In this document: piece by piece, positions 32,959-41,397 of the stretch
How the letters are laid out: each line of letters starts with the position of its first letter
Position numbering within the stretch: position 1 is the stretch's first letter
DNA from: Candidatus Melainabacteria bacterium
GTDB taxonomy: Bacteria > Cyanobacteriota > Vampirovibrionia > Obscuribacterales > Obscuribacteraceae
Reading direction: 5' to 3'
Assembly: GCA_003151275.1 (NCBI GenBank)
Contig: PLXC01000171.1
Span: 65,039-129,038 of the forward strand
DNA: 64,000 bases
Notes under the pieces: model-generated
The model's input: the letters and a program-made list of their open reading frames with translations, nothing else
Told to the model about the DNA's origin: nothing
Databases searched by the model: none
Program-made: the position numbers and the translations under genes

Positions 32959-33669
32959 TTAAGCGGCTTGCTTCGCTGCTCTTTCCGCATCCTTCTCGTC
33001 GAGATAGATCTGGGCGAGCAGTTCTGAGCATTTGGCCACGCCGCGCAGTTCACTCCAATTGGCCGTGTTCAGCTTCGGAGCGTGACGAAGCGCACGCTTG
33101 AGAATCGTGCGTGCCGTTTTCGGCTCCTTCATGTCGTAATAAGCTTGGGCGATGCCGTAATCCAGGCTGTACAACTTGAAGTCGAGGATGTTCCGCGGCA
33201 GCTTCTTCTTGCCGGCGAGCCGGTTCAAAAGAGCTGCAGCTTTCAGCATCCACTGCAAACCTTCCAGCGATCGCTTCTCAGTGCAAATCAGGTCGATTGC
33301 CAGGTTGTAGGTCGCGAAAACAGTGCCGATGTCGGGCTTGTCGGCGTTCAGGCGGATCAGGACCGAAGCGGCGCCCTGTGCGTAGGCTGCGTCACGCAGT
33401 GACTTGCTGACGAGCGGGCGTTTGCTCGTTCTCGAAAGCGAGAGCAGTGTGTATTCGTGGTAGGCGAGAGCATCGGCGTGATCGGCCGTGTTCGGCGCTG
33501 ATGCTGCTATTTGAGCAACAAGAGCGGCGACTTGCCTTTCGAATTTGCGCGCCGAGGTGATGTCGTGAGTGGTTTCGCAGTCGCGACAACTACCGAAAAG
33601 CTCTTTGATCGTGGTCAGGGCCGGCAATTCTGTTTGCGGGGCACCTGGTTGAGTGTTCGTTTTTGACAT
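32959..33669 (-). CDS. TPR-like helical repeat protein
   Basis: 236 residues, soluble, helical throughout. Repeating helix pairs with A/L/Y spacing typical of TPR or SEL1-like folds (LDYGIAQAYYDMKEPKTART, then LAQIYLDEKDAERAAKQ at the C-terminus). Start ATG 33669 has GGAGA in front and begins with a polar MSKTNTQPG tail; the track upstream is not coding-like. High GC3. No enzymatic motif; a protein-binding scaffold. Isolated, divergent from nothing obvious. Confidence 0.65.
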   Translation of the reverse strand: MSKTNTQPGAPQTELPALTTIKELFGSCRDCETTHDITSARKFERQVAALVAQIAASAPNTADHADALAYHEYTLLSLSRTSKRPLVSKSLRDAAYAQGAASVLIRLNADKPDIGTVFATYNLAIDLICTEKRSLEGLQWMLKAAALLNRLAGKKKLPRNILDFKLYSLDYGIAQAYYDMKEPKTARTILKRALRHAPKLNTANWSELRGVAKCSELLAQIYLDEKDAERAAKQAA

Positions 33670-33793
33670 TGTAAAGTCTCCATATAAAGCAAGGCGTTGA
33701 TGATGAGATGAGATGAACGAAGACGAGCTCCACATGATCGCCATGTGGAGCTATCCTGATCCAAAAACTAAACTCGATTGGCCGCTGCTACAT

Positions 33794-34459
33794 TCAGCAA
33801 CAGTCAAGTTCGGCAGGTTTGATCACGGTCTGATCGAAACAGTGGGCGATGATTTTGCGGTGCTGATCGAAAGCGATGTCCGCTGGCAACTCAGCTTGGT
33901 TGAATACTCCAACTTCGCTTTCCTCATCGCCGGGGACGATTGATCCGCCGGTGACAACGGCTTTGTAGACGAGGATGATTTCGTTGACGTCATGACAGGG
34001 AGCGTAAGCACCAATCAGTCCGACAATTTCGACAATCAAGCCAGTCTCTTCGAAGCACTCGCGTGCGGCGGCGTGTTCAGCTGTTTCACCAGCCTCGATA
34101 AAACCGCCGGGGATGCACCATTCGCCGATGGCAGGCTCAATTGCTCGACGAACAAGGACAATTCGACCAGCGATTTCCACAACGCAGAGGACGACCGGTT
34201 TTGGGCTGTCCCAGTGGACGTAACGACAACCTCGTCTTGTGCAGGCAAGCCTTGGTCGTCCGCACAGGTGAGCAATTCGAAGTTTGCCTCGACAGACCGG
34301 ACACCATTTGGCGTTGCGAAAGTGAGCCGGCGGCGGCGTTTCCCATTGACCACGCTTTTGCCTAAAAATTTGCCATCCCAGGTGACGTGCGAACAGCGCC
34401 AGAAGGACAACAGCCAGTAACAGCGCACCACAGACGGTGTGCATATTGAGCATCTCCAT
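33794..34459 (-). CDS. membrane-anchored Nudix hydrolase with zinc ribbon
   Basis: 221 residues. One N-terminal membrane helix at 8-25 (VCGALLLAVVLLALFA), a zinc-ribbon with CPVC near 52 and CTRRGC near 75 (four Cys spaced as in NudC/ADP-ribose-type Nudix proteins), then the Nudix domain with the full box GGFIEAGETAEHAAAREC then FEETGL at about 118-142. Nudix enzymes hydrolyse nucleoside diphosphates linked to another group. Zinc ribbon plus Nudix is known from NADH pyrophosphatase relatives and from a NudF-like group; the extra membrane anchor is unusual. GAGGTCACATC before the ATG. High GC3. Confidence 0.85.
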   Translation of the reverse strand: MEMLNMHTVCGALLLAVVLLALFARHLGWQIFRQKRGQWETPPPAHFRNAKWCPVCRGKLRIAHLCGRPRLACTRRGCRYVHWDSPKPVVLCVVEIAGRIVLVRRAIEPAIGEWCIPGGFIEAGETAEHAAARECFEETGLIVEIVGLIGAYAPCHDVNEIILVYKAVVTGGSIVPGDEESEVGVFNQAELPADIAFDQHRKIIAHCFDQTVIKPAELDCC

Positions 34460-35342
34460 GATGTGACCTCGTTTCGGAAGAGACGCAGGCGCAGTCTGAG
34501 TTGCAGGCTGTTAAAGCGAATCCATGATCAGTGGAACCGTTCTAACTTCCAGCAGCACGCATCGCACACTTCTGAGAGTGTCGTATGTGTGTTGAAGCAG
34601 GCTGTGTATCTACGTGATAGTTTGTTTGCTTTAAGAAAAAGAAAAAAGAGAAAGGATACTTTTACCTAGCAAAAGAACTCTCTGTAAAACAAGTAGAGCT
34701 AGATTCTTTGATTTTAGATCTTGTAAAGATACTTAAGTCTTCCGAATTTCTTAATCAAACCTAGCGCCAGTGTGCAAGTTGCGCTATGTCAATAAATGGC
34801 TCAACCATGCCTCTTTGCAACCGTGCGGTCTTGGCCGATCCCACCCCAAAACTCGCCCTAAATTGCTCTGCTATCAAGAGTTCGAAGAGTTCGCGGGCCT
34901 TGGTCAGATCGGTGTATACGGCTGTCTGGATTAGGCGGAAGTTAGAAACTTTGCTTGTATAGATAAGAGAGTTTCAAATAGTCTTGATCAGTCTTCTCCT
35001 CTCTCACTTTTCACCAGTTTCTTCTCAACAGCCCACCCCATCAGCCCCCACCGTTAGCGCCTTTTGCCTGCATCGTGATTTCTACGATGAGCGTTGTTGG
35101 TCGATGAGAATTCTGGAATTGAGTGTGTGTCAGGAGATAGACTACTTCGCCTTTCACTGTGAGCCTCTTCATTGCTGCCTTTGATTCTTGGACTGAGTCA
35201 AATTCGGCATTGGAGAGATAGCGCAGTGAAATTCATAACCGACCTACGTACGGTATCACCCGTGATGCCTAATGCCGCTTTGCGAGGGAGCAGCATGCGT
35301 AGTTATCCCGGCGTGTAGCCGGATTTTTGGAAGAGGTGTCGT
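34460..35342. other. 880-base region with a gene remnant
   Basis: AT-rich part at about 34625-34760, then a protein-like minus-strand frame at 34761-34970 (listed), then a plus-strand control region for the M17-like gene. No RNA gene seen. Confidence 0.5.
34761..34970 (-). pseudogene. remnant of an unidentified coding sequence
   Basis: A frame of about 69 codons without a good start that reads like a helical protein C-terminus: KVSNFRLIQTAVYTDLTKAR, then ELFELLIAEQFRASFGVGS and MVEPFIDIAQLAHWR before TAG. The even distribution of hydrophobic residues contrasts with the frames around it. Either a decayed gene or a gene start missed upstream. Family not recognised. Confidence 0.3.
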
Positions 35343-35915
35343 ATGAAAGTAAAATTCTCTGTATCGCCAACCCTGAAATCAGACGGTGGAGTCGAAACCG
35401 TTCGCACTCCGATGCTCATGCTCACGAAGATTCAGGGAATGGGTCTGGGAGCCGGTCCGAAGGCGATTGACCAATGTTGCGATGGGCTGCTTTCGCAGTG
35501 CATCGAGGAGCAAGGTTTCAAGGGAGGTCTGGCACAAGCAGTCACCGTCGAGCTCGGTGAATCCAGCCTTCAGCAGAATCTTGTCATGATGGGACTTGGA
35601 ACAGTCTCCAAGTTCAACCCCTGTGGTCTTGCCGAGGTGATCGAAGTCGCCATCGACAAGACGCTCGAAAAGAGGTGCAACAAGCTGACCATTCCTGTGG
35701 TGGCCAACCGGCTTACCGCACTCAACTTGAACCTGCGCGGAACCGCCCACATCGTCCGCCAGGCAGCCGAGCGCAAGCTCGCTGCAATCGAGTCCGACCA
35801 GACGCTGGAAATCGAATTTGTTTGCACAGCGCAAGCGAAACGACACATCCAGCAGGGACTCGACGTTGCTTGCCGCCACCGTCAGCAGAAGTGCTGCAAA
35901 GGCGACAACGAGTAA
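35343..35915 (+). CDS. stand-alone M17 leucyl aminopeptidase N-terminal-like domain
   Basis: 190 residues. The fold pattern of the N-terminal (macro-like) domain of M17 leucine aminopeptidases is visible: LLSQCIEEQGFKGGLAQAVT near 50-70, NLVMMGLGTVSKFN near 82 (the VLLVGLG strand), then helices and a final strand. The zinc-binding catalytic M17 domain, which normally follows, is absent, and the gene ends in a Cys/His/Lys-rich tail (CRHRQQKCCKGDN). In M17 enzymes this domain helps oligomerise and bind regulators or DNA (PepA); here it could be a binding module. GAAGAGGTG precedes the ATG. The stop lies inside one of two 18-base direct repeats. High GC3. Confidence 0.7.
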   Translation: MKVKFSVSPTLKSDGGVETVRTPMLMLTKIQGMGLGAGPKAIDQCCDGLLSQCIEEQGFKGGLAQAVTVELGESSLQQNLVMMGLGTVSKFNPCGLAEVIEVAIDKTLEKRCNKLTIPVVANRLTALNLNLRGTAHIVRQAAERKLAAIESDQTLEIEFVCTAQAKRHIQQGLDVACRHRQQKCCKGDNE

Positions 35916-35946
35916 CAGCCAAGGGCTAACAACGAGTAACAGCCAA
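35905..35946 (+). repeat. 18-base direct repeat spanning the stop codon
   Basis: ACAACGAGTAACAGCCAA at 35905-35922 and again at 35929-35946. The first copy contains the TAA of the preceding gene; the second lies just after. Looks like a recent short duplication of the gene's 3' end. Confidence 0.75.
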
Positions 35947-36394
35947 AGCCGACAGCTAGCTCTCTAAGCTAGTGGGTACGCAGTTCTTGCGAGTTGACAC
36001 CATTATTGGTGCCAGCACGCAAGACTGCCACCCGCGTCAGTCTCTTTTCTTCTTTTCTCTTCTTTTTCGTTGGTTCGATCTATTAATTCATATAGTATTA
36101 ATACGGTTTTTGGTTTTTCTTTGAAATGGAGTATTCATGGGATTCAACAGCGCTTCTTTAGGATAAATTCCCGACGGTTGGAGCCTCAAAATCGCTAAAG
36201 CGGGATGGTCGCTAGACCATCCCGCTTCGAAGAACATATAAAGCAGTTTGCAGTCAGCGCGAATAATCGCGATCATGCTTCTACTGAATCAGTGTGAGGC
36301 ACAGTGACGCTTAGTCCTTAGACCTGCGCTTGCGATCCGGTGGGCCGAACTTGTAGGAGATGTATGCGAAGACCTCATTCCTCTGTTCTGCAGC
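35916..36394. other. intergenic region with two hairpins
   Basis: Holds the direct repeat, the terminator at 35981-36068 and a perfect 13-base stem AAGCGGGATGGTC / GACCATCCCGCTT at about 36197-36226 without T-run. No gene seen until the MocR remnant. Confidence 0.6.
35981..36068 (+). terminator. terminator after the M17-like gene
   Basis: CAGTTCTTGCG (35981-35991) pairs with CGCAAGACTG (36018-36027); inside is a smaller hairpin (CACC..GGTG). A T-rich run (TCTTTTCTTCTTTTCTCTTC) follows at 36041-36068. Confidence 0.65.
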
Positions 36395-36805
36395 TCCAAA
36401 TATCTCAGTGATCGCCAGTTTCCTACACTTGAGCATTATGTTCTGACCGAGCTGATAGAAAGTGGAAAGTTGGAACAACATCGTCGAAACTTATGGAAAG
36501 TCTTTCGGAAACGGCGGCAGGCAATGATTTTTGAATTGAAGAGTGCTCTGATTGATGACGTCGAGTTTCTCTCGCCTGGTGCAGATATGCATGCAATCGT
36601 GCGCTTCAATCCGAATTGGCTGTCCGAAAAGATCATGCATGCCGCAACAGAAGCGTCTCTGCCTCTGGCTCCGACCGACTCTTACTATTGTGAGAATGCG
36701 GTGCCAAACGAATTTATGATGCATTTCGCCAGCGTGCCTCCTGAAGGAGCGAAAAATACGGTGGAGAAATTTGTTGCCAGTTTAAGGTGCAGTCAGACAA
36801 ACTAA
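36395..36805 (+). pseudogene. C-terminal remnant of a MocR-type aminotransferase regulator
   Basis: The frame from an upstream stop (36305) lacks a start, but from about 36395 it reads as the C-terminus of a GntR/MocR regulator: KYLSDRQFPTLEHYVLTELI, ESGKLEQHRRNLWKVFRKRR, ADMHAIVRFNP, and the end DSYYCENAVPNEFMMHFASV. The DNA-binding domain and most of the aminotransferase fold are missing. It is related in layout to the intact gene at 45665-47122 (ERHCRKIQKAFNVRR, SFYLQSASQGEFVINFA). An ORF of 111 codons from the TTG at 36470 exists but cannot be a whole protein of this family. Confidence 0.65.
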
Positions 36806-36974
36806 CGCACCCTTTGATATTTCGAAAATTATACTTTTGAAAAAGCGGATGATCTTGTCTTGGCTGTGCCTAACCCTTAAGCATCCGGGCATATTAAGTC
36901 AGTGACGTCTAACAGGTGGCTCTTGGTCGAATTCATCAGGTGGAAGTTTTACTTTCGCTAATCGAGCAACTTCT

Positions 36975-37844
36975 ATGTCTCAACTATTTTCTTTGGATTG
37001 GATATCTAACAGAATCAAACAAGAAGAAGCGACTTTTCGGCAGCGGTTGAAAGTCAGAGACGCCAAATATCGCGAACTCTTTGACAGCATCACCGATGCT
37101 ATCGTTATGCACGACAGCACAGATTTGCGCCCGACTGATGTCAACAGTTCACTGGTTCGAATCCTTGGTTACAGTCGTTCTGAGTTGCTTAAGCCCGAGA
37201 CTGTAAAACTTCTTGCGTACGGAAAGGCCCCCTACACAGCCGAGCAGATCCACAATAACTTGCAGCGGGCAATCTGTGACCGTAGCTTCGTGGCCGAATT
37301 TTTACTTCGAGATTGCCTTGGAAACTTGGTTTGGGTAGAAGGTCACTCTAAATTGTTGCAGCATCATGGACAGAGTAAAATTTTAACAACTGTCAAAGAC
37401 ATCAGTGATCGCAAGGAACGTGAAGTCAGACAAGCAGACCTTCTTGAAGAGAGACTGCGATTGGAGAAAATTGCGCTATCTAATTATCAATTTGGTTTGC
37501 TGATTAGCGCCATTCCGCACCTGATGTGGGTTGCGAATCCCCAGGGGCGAATTGTGTTTTACAACGACAGATTCACGGAAGTGACTGGCCTTAGTCTTCA
37601 ACAGGAAGATGATCAAGCCTGGCAGTTACTGATTCATCCAGATGATCTTGGCGCCTATTTGAGCGAATGGAATATGTGTGTGCAAACCGGCAACAGTTTT
37701 GAGCGTGAATTTCGCTTGACCAGGGTGCTTGGATTGAGAGTAAAGCGCACCCACCCATGGCGTCGCTACCTGGCGAAAGCCGTCGCAATGCGCCAGGAAG
37801 ATGGTCACATAACGCAATGGGTGGGCACCTGGACAGACACATGA
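36975..37844 (+). CDS. tandem PAS-domain protein without output domain
   Basis: 289 residues. PAS-1 at about 28-145 (YRELFDSITDAIVMHDS, ILGYSRSELL, PAC end VKDISDRKERE), a connecting helix at 146-170, PAS-2 at about 175-288 (LISAIPHLMWVANPQGRIVF, EVTGLSLQQEDDQAWQLLIHP, ending QWVGTWTDT). In typical hybrid kinases or cyclases this PAC ending leads into a helix and an output domain; here the stop follows at once, so it may be a truncated sensor kinase or an adaptor. The ATG has only a weak ribosome site. Ligand unknown. Confidence 0.8.
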   Translation: MSQLFSLDWISNRIKQEEATFRQRLKVRDAKYRELFDSITDAIVMHDSTDLRPTDVNSSLVRILGYSRSELLKPETVKLLAYGKAPYTAEQIHNNLQRAICDRSFVAEFLLRDCLGNLVWVEGHSKLLQHHGQSKILTTVKDISDRKEREVRQADLLEERLRLEKIALSNYQFGLLISAIPHLMWVANPQGRIVFYNDRFTEVTGLSLQQEDDQAWQLLIHPDDLGAYLSEWNMCVQTGNSFEREFRLTRVLGLRVKRTHPWRRYLAKAVAMRQEDGHITQWVGTWTDT

Positions 37845-38186
37845 TTAGAGACTGTTGCTCGCTGGATTACTTCAACAGACTGGATGAATGAGTTTGACTA
37901 CATATGGTATCTAACAAATTCGGAAATCAAATTCGCCCGAGTTGGCACCGCCCGTGGTGGCGCTTCTGGCAAATTTTTTTATCAAGTAGTCAAAATGACC
38001 TGCCGCATATTTGAAACAGTAAAACAAAAAACAGAAAGCAGCCTAAATGCAATTCGAGAATTGACCAGATCCAAACCCTGTCTGAATTGCCGAAGCAGTC
38101 CAGACAGAGTTTGTCACGGCAAAAGCTAGCGTAAAGGTTTCACCGAGATCTCTGTGCAACCACCAGTTTTGGTGGTTGGGGGCAAA
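37845..38186. other. intergenic region
   Basis: Between convergent genes. The hairpin CAACCACC-AGTTTT-GGTGGTTG at 38157-38178 sits 9 bases past the stop of the minus-strand gene but has no T-run. No gene seen. Confidence 0.5.
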
Positions 38187-38447
38187 TCAGCGAACGCTCT
38201 TTGAGTTATCGCGAATCAGGCAGACGACGATGCCTATAACCAGCACCGCGACCGCCGGATAGATGCCGACCATGCCGACGATCATCATCGTCGTGGCGAA
38301 AGATCCCAGGGCCGCAAGCCAAAGCATGCTTGCGGGGGTGAAGCCGCCATCGGACATGAACGCCACCGCAGCGAACGCCGAGAACACTGACGGAACGATG
38401 AGACAGCCGAGAACGATGCCGACCCAATATTTAAGGAACTTTTTCAT
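38187..38447 (-). CDS. small three-helix membrane protein
   Basis: 86 residues with hydrophobic helices at about 7-30, 40-58 and 60-80 and a short positively charged C-terminus (IRDNSKSVR). AAAGGA lies 8 bases before the ATG. High GC3 like its neighbours. Family not recognised. Confidence 0.7.
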   Translation of the reverse strand: MKKFLKYWVGIVLGCLIVPSVFSAFAAVAFMSDGGFTPASMLWLAALGSFATTMMIVGMVGIYPAVAVLVIGIVVCLIRDNSKSVR

Positions 38448-38579
38448 TGAGATATCCTTTGCAAAATATTGAAGAACCGAAGCGTGATTGCTTCGAGTTC
38501 AGAGCCAAGCCTGTAGTAAAGCTTGGCTCAAAAGTGCTACTAGATGATTAGCAGAGTAGCCAGGAAAGAGGTTTGCGGA

Positions 38580-40172
38580 TCAACGTCTGGCGTGGAGCAC
38601 CACGCTAGGATCACCAGCACCGCCGCTGGTGGCTGAACGCCTCGAGGTTGCCCGCAGCCTCAACGCAGAAGCATTTGCCATCAGCTGCTCGATTTCCTCG
38701 ACCGACTTGGGGATGCCAGCGGTGAGAACCTCACAACCGACTTCATTGATGACGACGTCATCTTCGATGCGAACACCGATGCCGCGATATTTGGCCGGAA
38801 CGCGCTCGTCGTTCTTGTCGAAGTAGAGACCAGGCTCGACGGTAAAAACCATGCCGGCTGCCAACTTGCGCGTTTTATCGATCGGCTCGAAAAACTCTTT
38901 GCCACCATTCTTGACGATGCGTCCACTGCCGAGCACACGCTTTTTGCTCATGTCGATGCAGTAACCAGCCTCAACGAGGATCCCAGCCCCTGGAGCCAGT
39001 TCAATCTGATGGCTGTCGTTGAAACCACTGCGACCAACATCGTGAACATCAAGCCCCAGCCAATGACTGACGCCATGCATGAAGAAAGTGCCAAGTGAGA
39101 CGAGCTTGCCGGCTGCCTCAATATTCTCAGCCGCCAAGAAAGCCTGCACAGCACTCTTACGCGAGCTCATTTGGGCAGGCAAGATACCGAGCTTGATCAA
39201 TCCTTTGCGAAGCACTTTGTGAGCGGCAAGCCTGACATTGTGCAACGTTGAACCGGGGCGCGCAGCACGAATAGCGGCACGTTGAGAATCGAGGACAAGC
39301 TGGTAGATTTCTCGTTGATCCTCGCTGAATTTGCCGTTGGCCGGCAAGGTGCGTGTGATGTCGGCGGCATAACCGTCGAGCTCGCAGGCCGCGTCAATTA
39401 GAACCAGATCACCATCTTTGATGGTTTCATCGTTCGCCGTGTAGTGGAGTATGACGGCGTTGTTGCCAGAGGCGATGATCGATTCGTAGGCCGGTCCATT
39501 GGCACCGCTCTCGATGAAGATGCCCTCCATCGTCGCCTTGATCTGATATTCCATCAGTCCTGGTTGAAGACGAGCCGCTGCTGCGCAATGAGCTTGAGCA
39601 GAAATTTGAGCGGCGCGCTGAAGAATCTCGATTTCGGCCTGGCTCTTGAACAGTCTCATCTCATGGAGAATCAATTCCGGGTCGAGAGGCTTTCGACCTG
39701 GCAGTGAGACGTCGCTGAACACCTCGTCAAAGTGATCGTTGATACCGAACTTGTAATAGACCTGCTCAGCGCTATGCAGTAGCGGACCGATGACCGAGCC
39801 GAATTTGTCGACAGAGTAGGCCTCGTCAGCTAGATATCGCTCCCTCGCGCCGTCAAGACCGACACGTGTACCTGTCCAGATCTCGAGGTCGCGGTCCTTC
39901 GGACGCACGAACAGAATCTGCTTGCACTTGCCACCGAATTTGGTGACGACAAGAGCGCTACTGGCCTCGGGGAAGCCATTCAGATAGAGCAGATCCGATG
40001 ACTGACGATAGCCGTACACCAAATCATTGCTGCGAATGCGTTCAGGGTTGCTGACAATGATGGCGACGCTGTTCGGGGCAAGCTTGGCGACGAACTCGAC
40101 GACGCGCGCCGCGTGTAGATCCGCCTGAATTTGCGTCACCCGCGAATCCAATTGAGTTATGTGAGTACACAT
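38580..40172 (-). CDS. pepP: Xaa-Pro aminopeptidase (M24, aminopeptidase P type)
   Basis: 530 residues. Removes N-terminal residues followed by proline. Seen: an N-terminal creatinase-like domain (about 15-165, with VSNPERIRSNDLVYGYRQSS), then the pita-bread M24B domain with the metal ligands in order: LIDAACELDGYAADITRT (two Asp), FFMHGVSHWLGLDVHD (His), FTVEPGLYF (Glu) and GVRIEDDV (Glu). An inserted stretch about residues 345-375 and a Ser/Arg-rich C-terminal tail of about 30 residues are longer than in E. coli PepP (441). AAAGGTATAACTC before the ATG. High GC3; first of a run of such genes. Confidence 0.92.
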   Translation of the reverse strand: MCTHITQLDSRVTQIQADLHAARVVEFVAKLAPNSVAIIVSNPERIRSNDLVYGYRQSSDLLYLNGFPEASSALVVTKFGGKCKQILFVRPKDRDLEIWTGTRVGLDGARERYLADEAYSVDKFGSVIGPLLHSAEQVYYKFGINDHFDEVFSDVSLPGRKPLDPELILHEMRLFKSQAEIEILQRAAQISAQAHCAAAARLQPGLMEYQIKATMEGIFIESGANGPAYESIIASGNNAVILHYTANDETIKDGDLVLIDAACELDGYAADITRTLPANGKFSEDQREIYQLVLDSQRAAIRAARPGSTLHNVRLAAHKVLRKGLIKLGILPAQMSSRKSAVQAFLAAENIEAAGKLVSLGTFFMHGVSHWLGLDVHDVGRSGFNDSHQIELAPGAGILVEAGYCIDMSKKRVLGSGRIVKNGGKEFFEPIDKTRKLAAGMVFTVEPGLYFDKNDERVPAKYRGIGVRIEDDVVINEVGCEVLTAGIPKSVEEIEQLMANASALRLRATSRRSATSGGAGDPSVVLHARR

Positions 40173-40253
40173 GAGTTATACCTTTCTTTTCTTTTTGCTT
40201 CTCTCTTGATCAGAGATCACGCAAAGAAGTCCGGCCACCTGGCACTATTTGCG

Positions 40254-40943
40254 CTAAGGCTGGACCAGCTTCATGAGATCTGCCAGAGTGCCAGGGAAGC
40301 GATCCAAATCGCAATTACCTCTGACACCGCTAATGGTGCCAACCCCAGTGTGTTGCCAAAACGTCCAATCTTTCCACGGCGGTGGCAAGACCGCTTGACT
40401 GGCAGTTGAGTAATAGGCGATCCAGAGAAGATACTTAGCAAATGAGGGGTCGTTTTTGAGCAACCCCTGCGCATCCGAATTGTTCACATACACAATCGGT
40501 CGCACACCGAGCTGGACTTCTACCGCAGCGAGCCAGTCGCTGACAAGTTTGATGCGCGCAGCCACGGGGATGTTTTTCCAATCTTCAGGCACTTCCACAT
40601 CGAGCACCGGCGGCAGTTCGCCGGATTCTATTTTTCCAACGGCAGAAACGAAATTGTTGATTTCCGCCGCCCCTGCAGTTTTCGGGCGAAAGAGGTGATA
40701 CGCTCCGACAATAAGACCTGCGGCCTTGGCGGCTTTGCGATTAGCCGCAAAGAAACTGTCTGTGATCGTTACGCCTTCAGAGGCCTTGATGTAGGCAAAT
40801 TTGGCTCCCGTCGCAGCGACTTTCTGCCAGTCTACTGTTCTCTGAAATGACGACACGTCAATTCCAGTCAAAAACTGCCCGAGCATCTTCTTCTTTTTCG
40901 ATCTCTTCGCTGTCTTCGAATTCTTAACTGATGTCCTTTTCAT
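40254..40943 (-). CDS. GH25 lysozyme with basic N-terminus and no signal peptide
   Basis: 229 residues. GH25 (Chalaropsis/Cpl-1 type) muramidase cutting the glycan strands of peptidoglycan. Seen: TGIDVSSFQRTVDW near 27, FAYIKASEGVTITDSFFAAN, GLIVGAYHLFRP near 78, the catalytic pair in VLDVEVPEDW near 114, and WTFWQHTG near the C-terminus. The N-terminus (MKRTSVKNSKTAKRSKKKKM) is highly basic with no hydrophobic core, so ordinary Sec export is not expected. Phage endolysins of this family are also signal-less. Weak ribosome site (AAAGAATG). It could be a phage-derived lysin or an antibacterial effector; context does not decide. Confidence 0.88.
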   Translation of the reverse strand: MKRTSVKNSKTAKRSKKKKMLGQFLTGIDVSSFQRTVDWQKVAATGAKFAYIKASEGVTITDSFFAANRKAAKAAGLIVGAYHLFRPKTAGAAEINNFVSAVGKIESGELPPVLDVEVPEDWKNIPVAARIKLVSDWLAAVEVQLGVRPIVYVNNSDAQGLLKNDPSFAKYLLWIAYYSTASQAVLPPPWKDWTFWQHTGVGTISGVRGNCDLDRFPGTLADLMKLVQP

Positions 40944-40971
40944 TGTTCATTCTTTCTCAACGTTTGCAGCT

Positions 40972-41024
40972 GTTTCCAACTGCGTCCGCGGGGCTAGTTA
41001 GAAAGTCACCGCTGAGTTGGAAAC
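40972..41024. other. stem-loop between lysozyme and upstream gene
   Basis: GTTTCCAACT and AGTTGGAAAC form perfect 10-base arms around a 33-base GC-rich centre. No T-run on either side; probably a transcript-processing or attenuation structure. Confidence 0.55.
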
Positions 41025-41028
41025 GCTT

Positions 41029-41319
41029 CTAGGGCGCGAATTTCAAGCTTTGTTCAAACGACGACAATTCAGCTTCCGCCTCAGAAGTGCGCGGCACCAC
41101 AATGCCTTCCGGCGTTCTTAATGACTGACTGTGCCCGCTTCCATCGACGCCATAATAGCGAGCGATTTCCTCTTCATCATATTTCTGCGCAGTCTCGTAG
41201 AGTTGCGGACTCTCATGGAACAGCCGCCGGCGACTTTCTTTGCCTGTGCGGTAAGTGGTCAGTCCCTCCGAAAGCATTTCGACGGGGTTGGGAAAGTAAT
41301 ACGTAACAGGCTTGACCAC
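41029..41319 (-). CDS. hypothetical protein, start uncertain
   Basis: 96 residues from a GTG without a ribosome site; the frame is open for another 17 codons upstream (QNAAYANDQVSADAV) and those look like protein too, so the true start is unknown or the gene is broken. Charged, Tyr/Glu/Arg-rich, no membrane helix (YDEEEIARYYGVDGSG). No family recognised. Confidence 0.5.
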   Translation of the reverse strand: MVKPVTYYFPNPVEMLSEGLTTYRTGKESRRRLFHESPQLYETAQKYDEEEIARYYGVDGSGHSQSLRTPEGIVVPRTSEAEAELSSFEQSLKFAP

Positions 41320-41397
41320 GGCGTCGGCACTGACTTGATCGTTTGCATAAGCCGCATTTTGGCGACGTCAGACTGACCAGCAACGGTTTGCTCTGGA

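Noticed and set aside
37150..37170. tRNA-like GGTTCGAATCC-type string
   Set aside because: Lies inside the first PAS domain (SLVRILGYS) with no cloverleaf around it.
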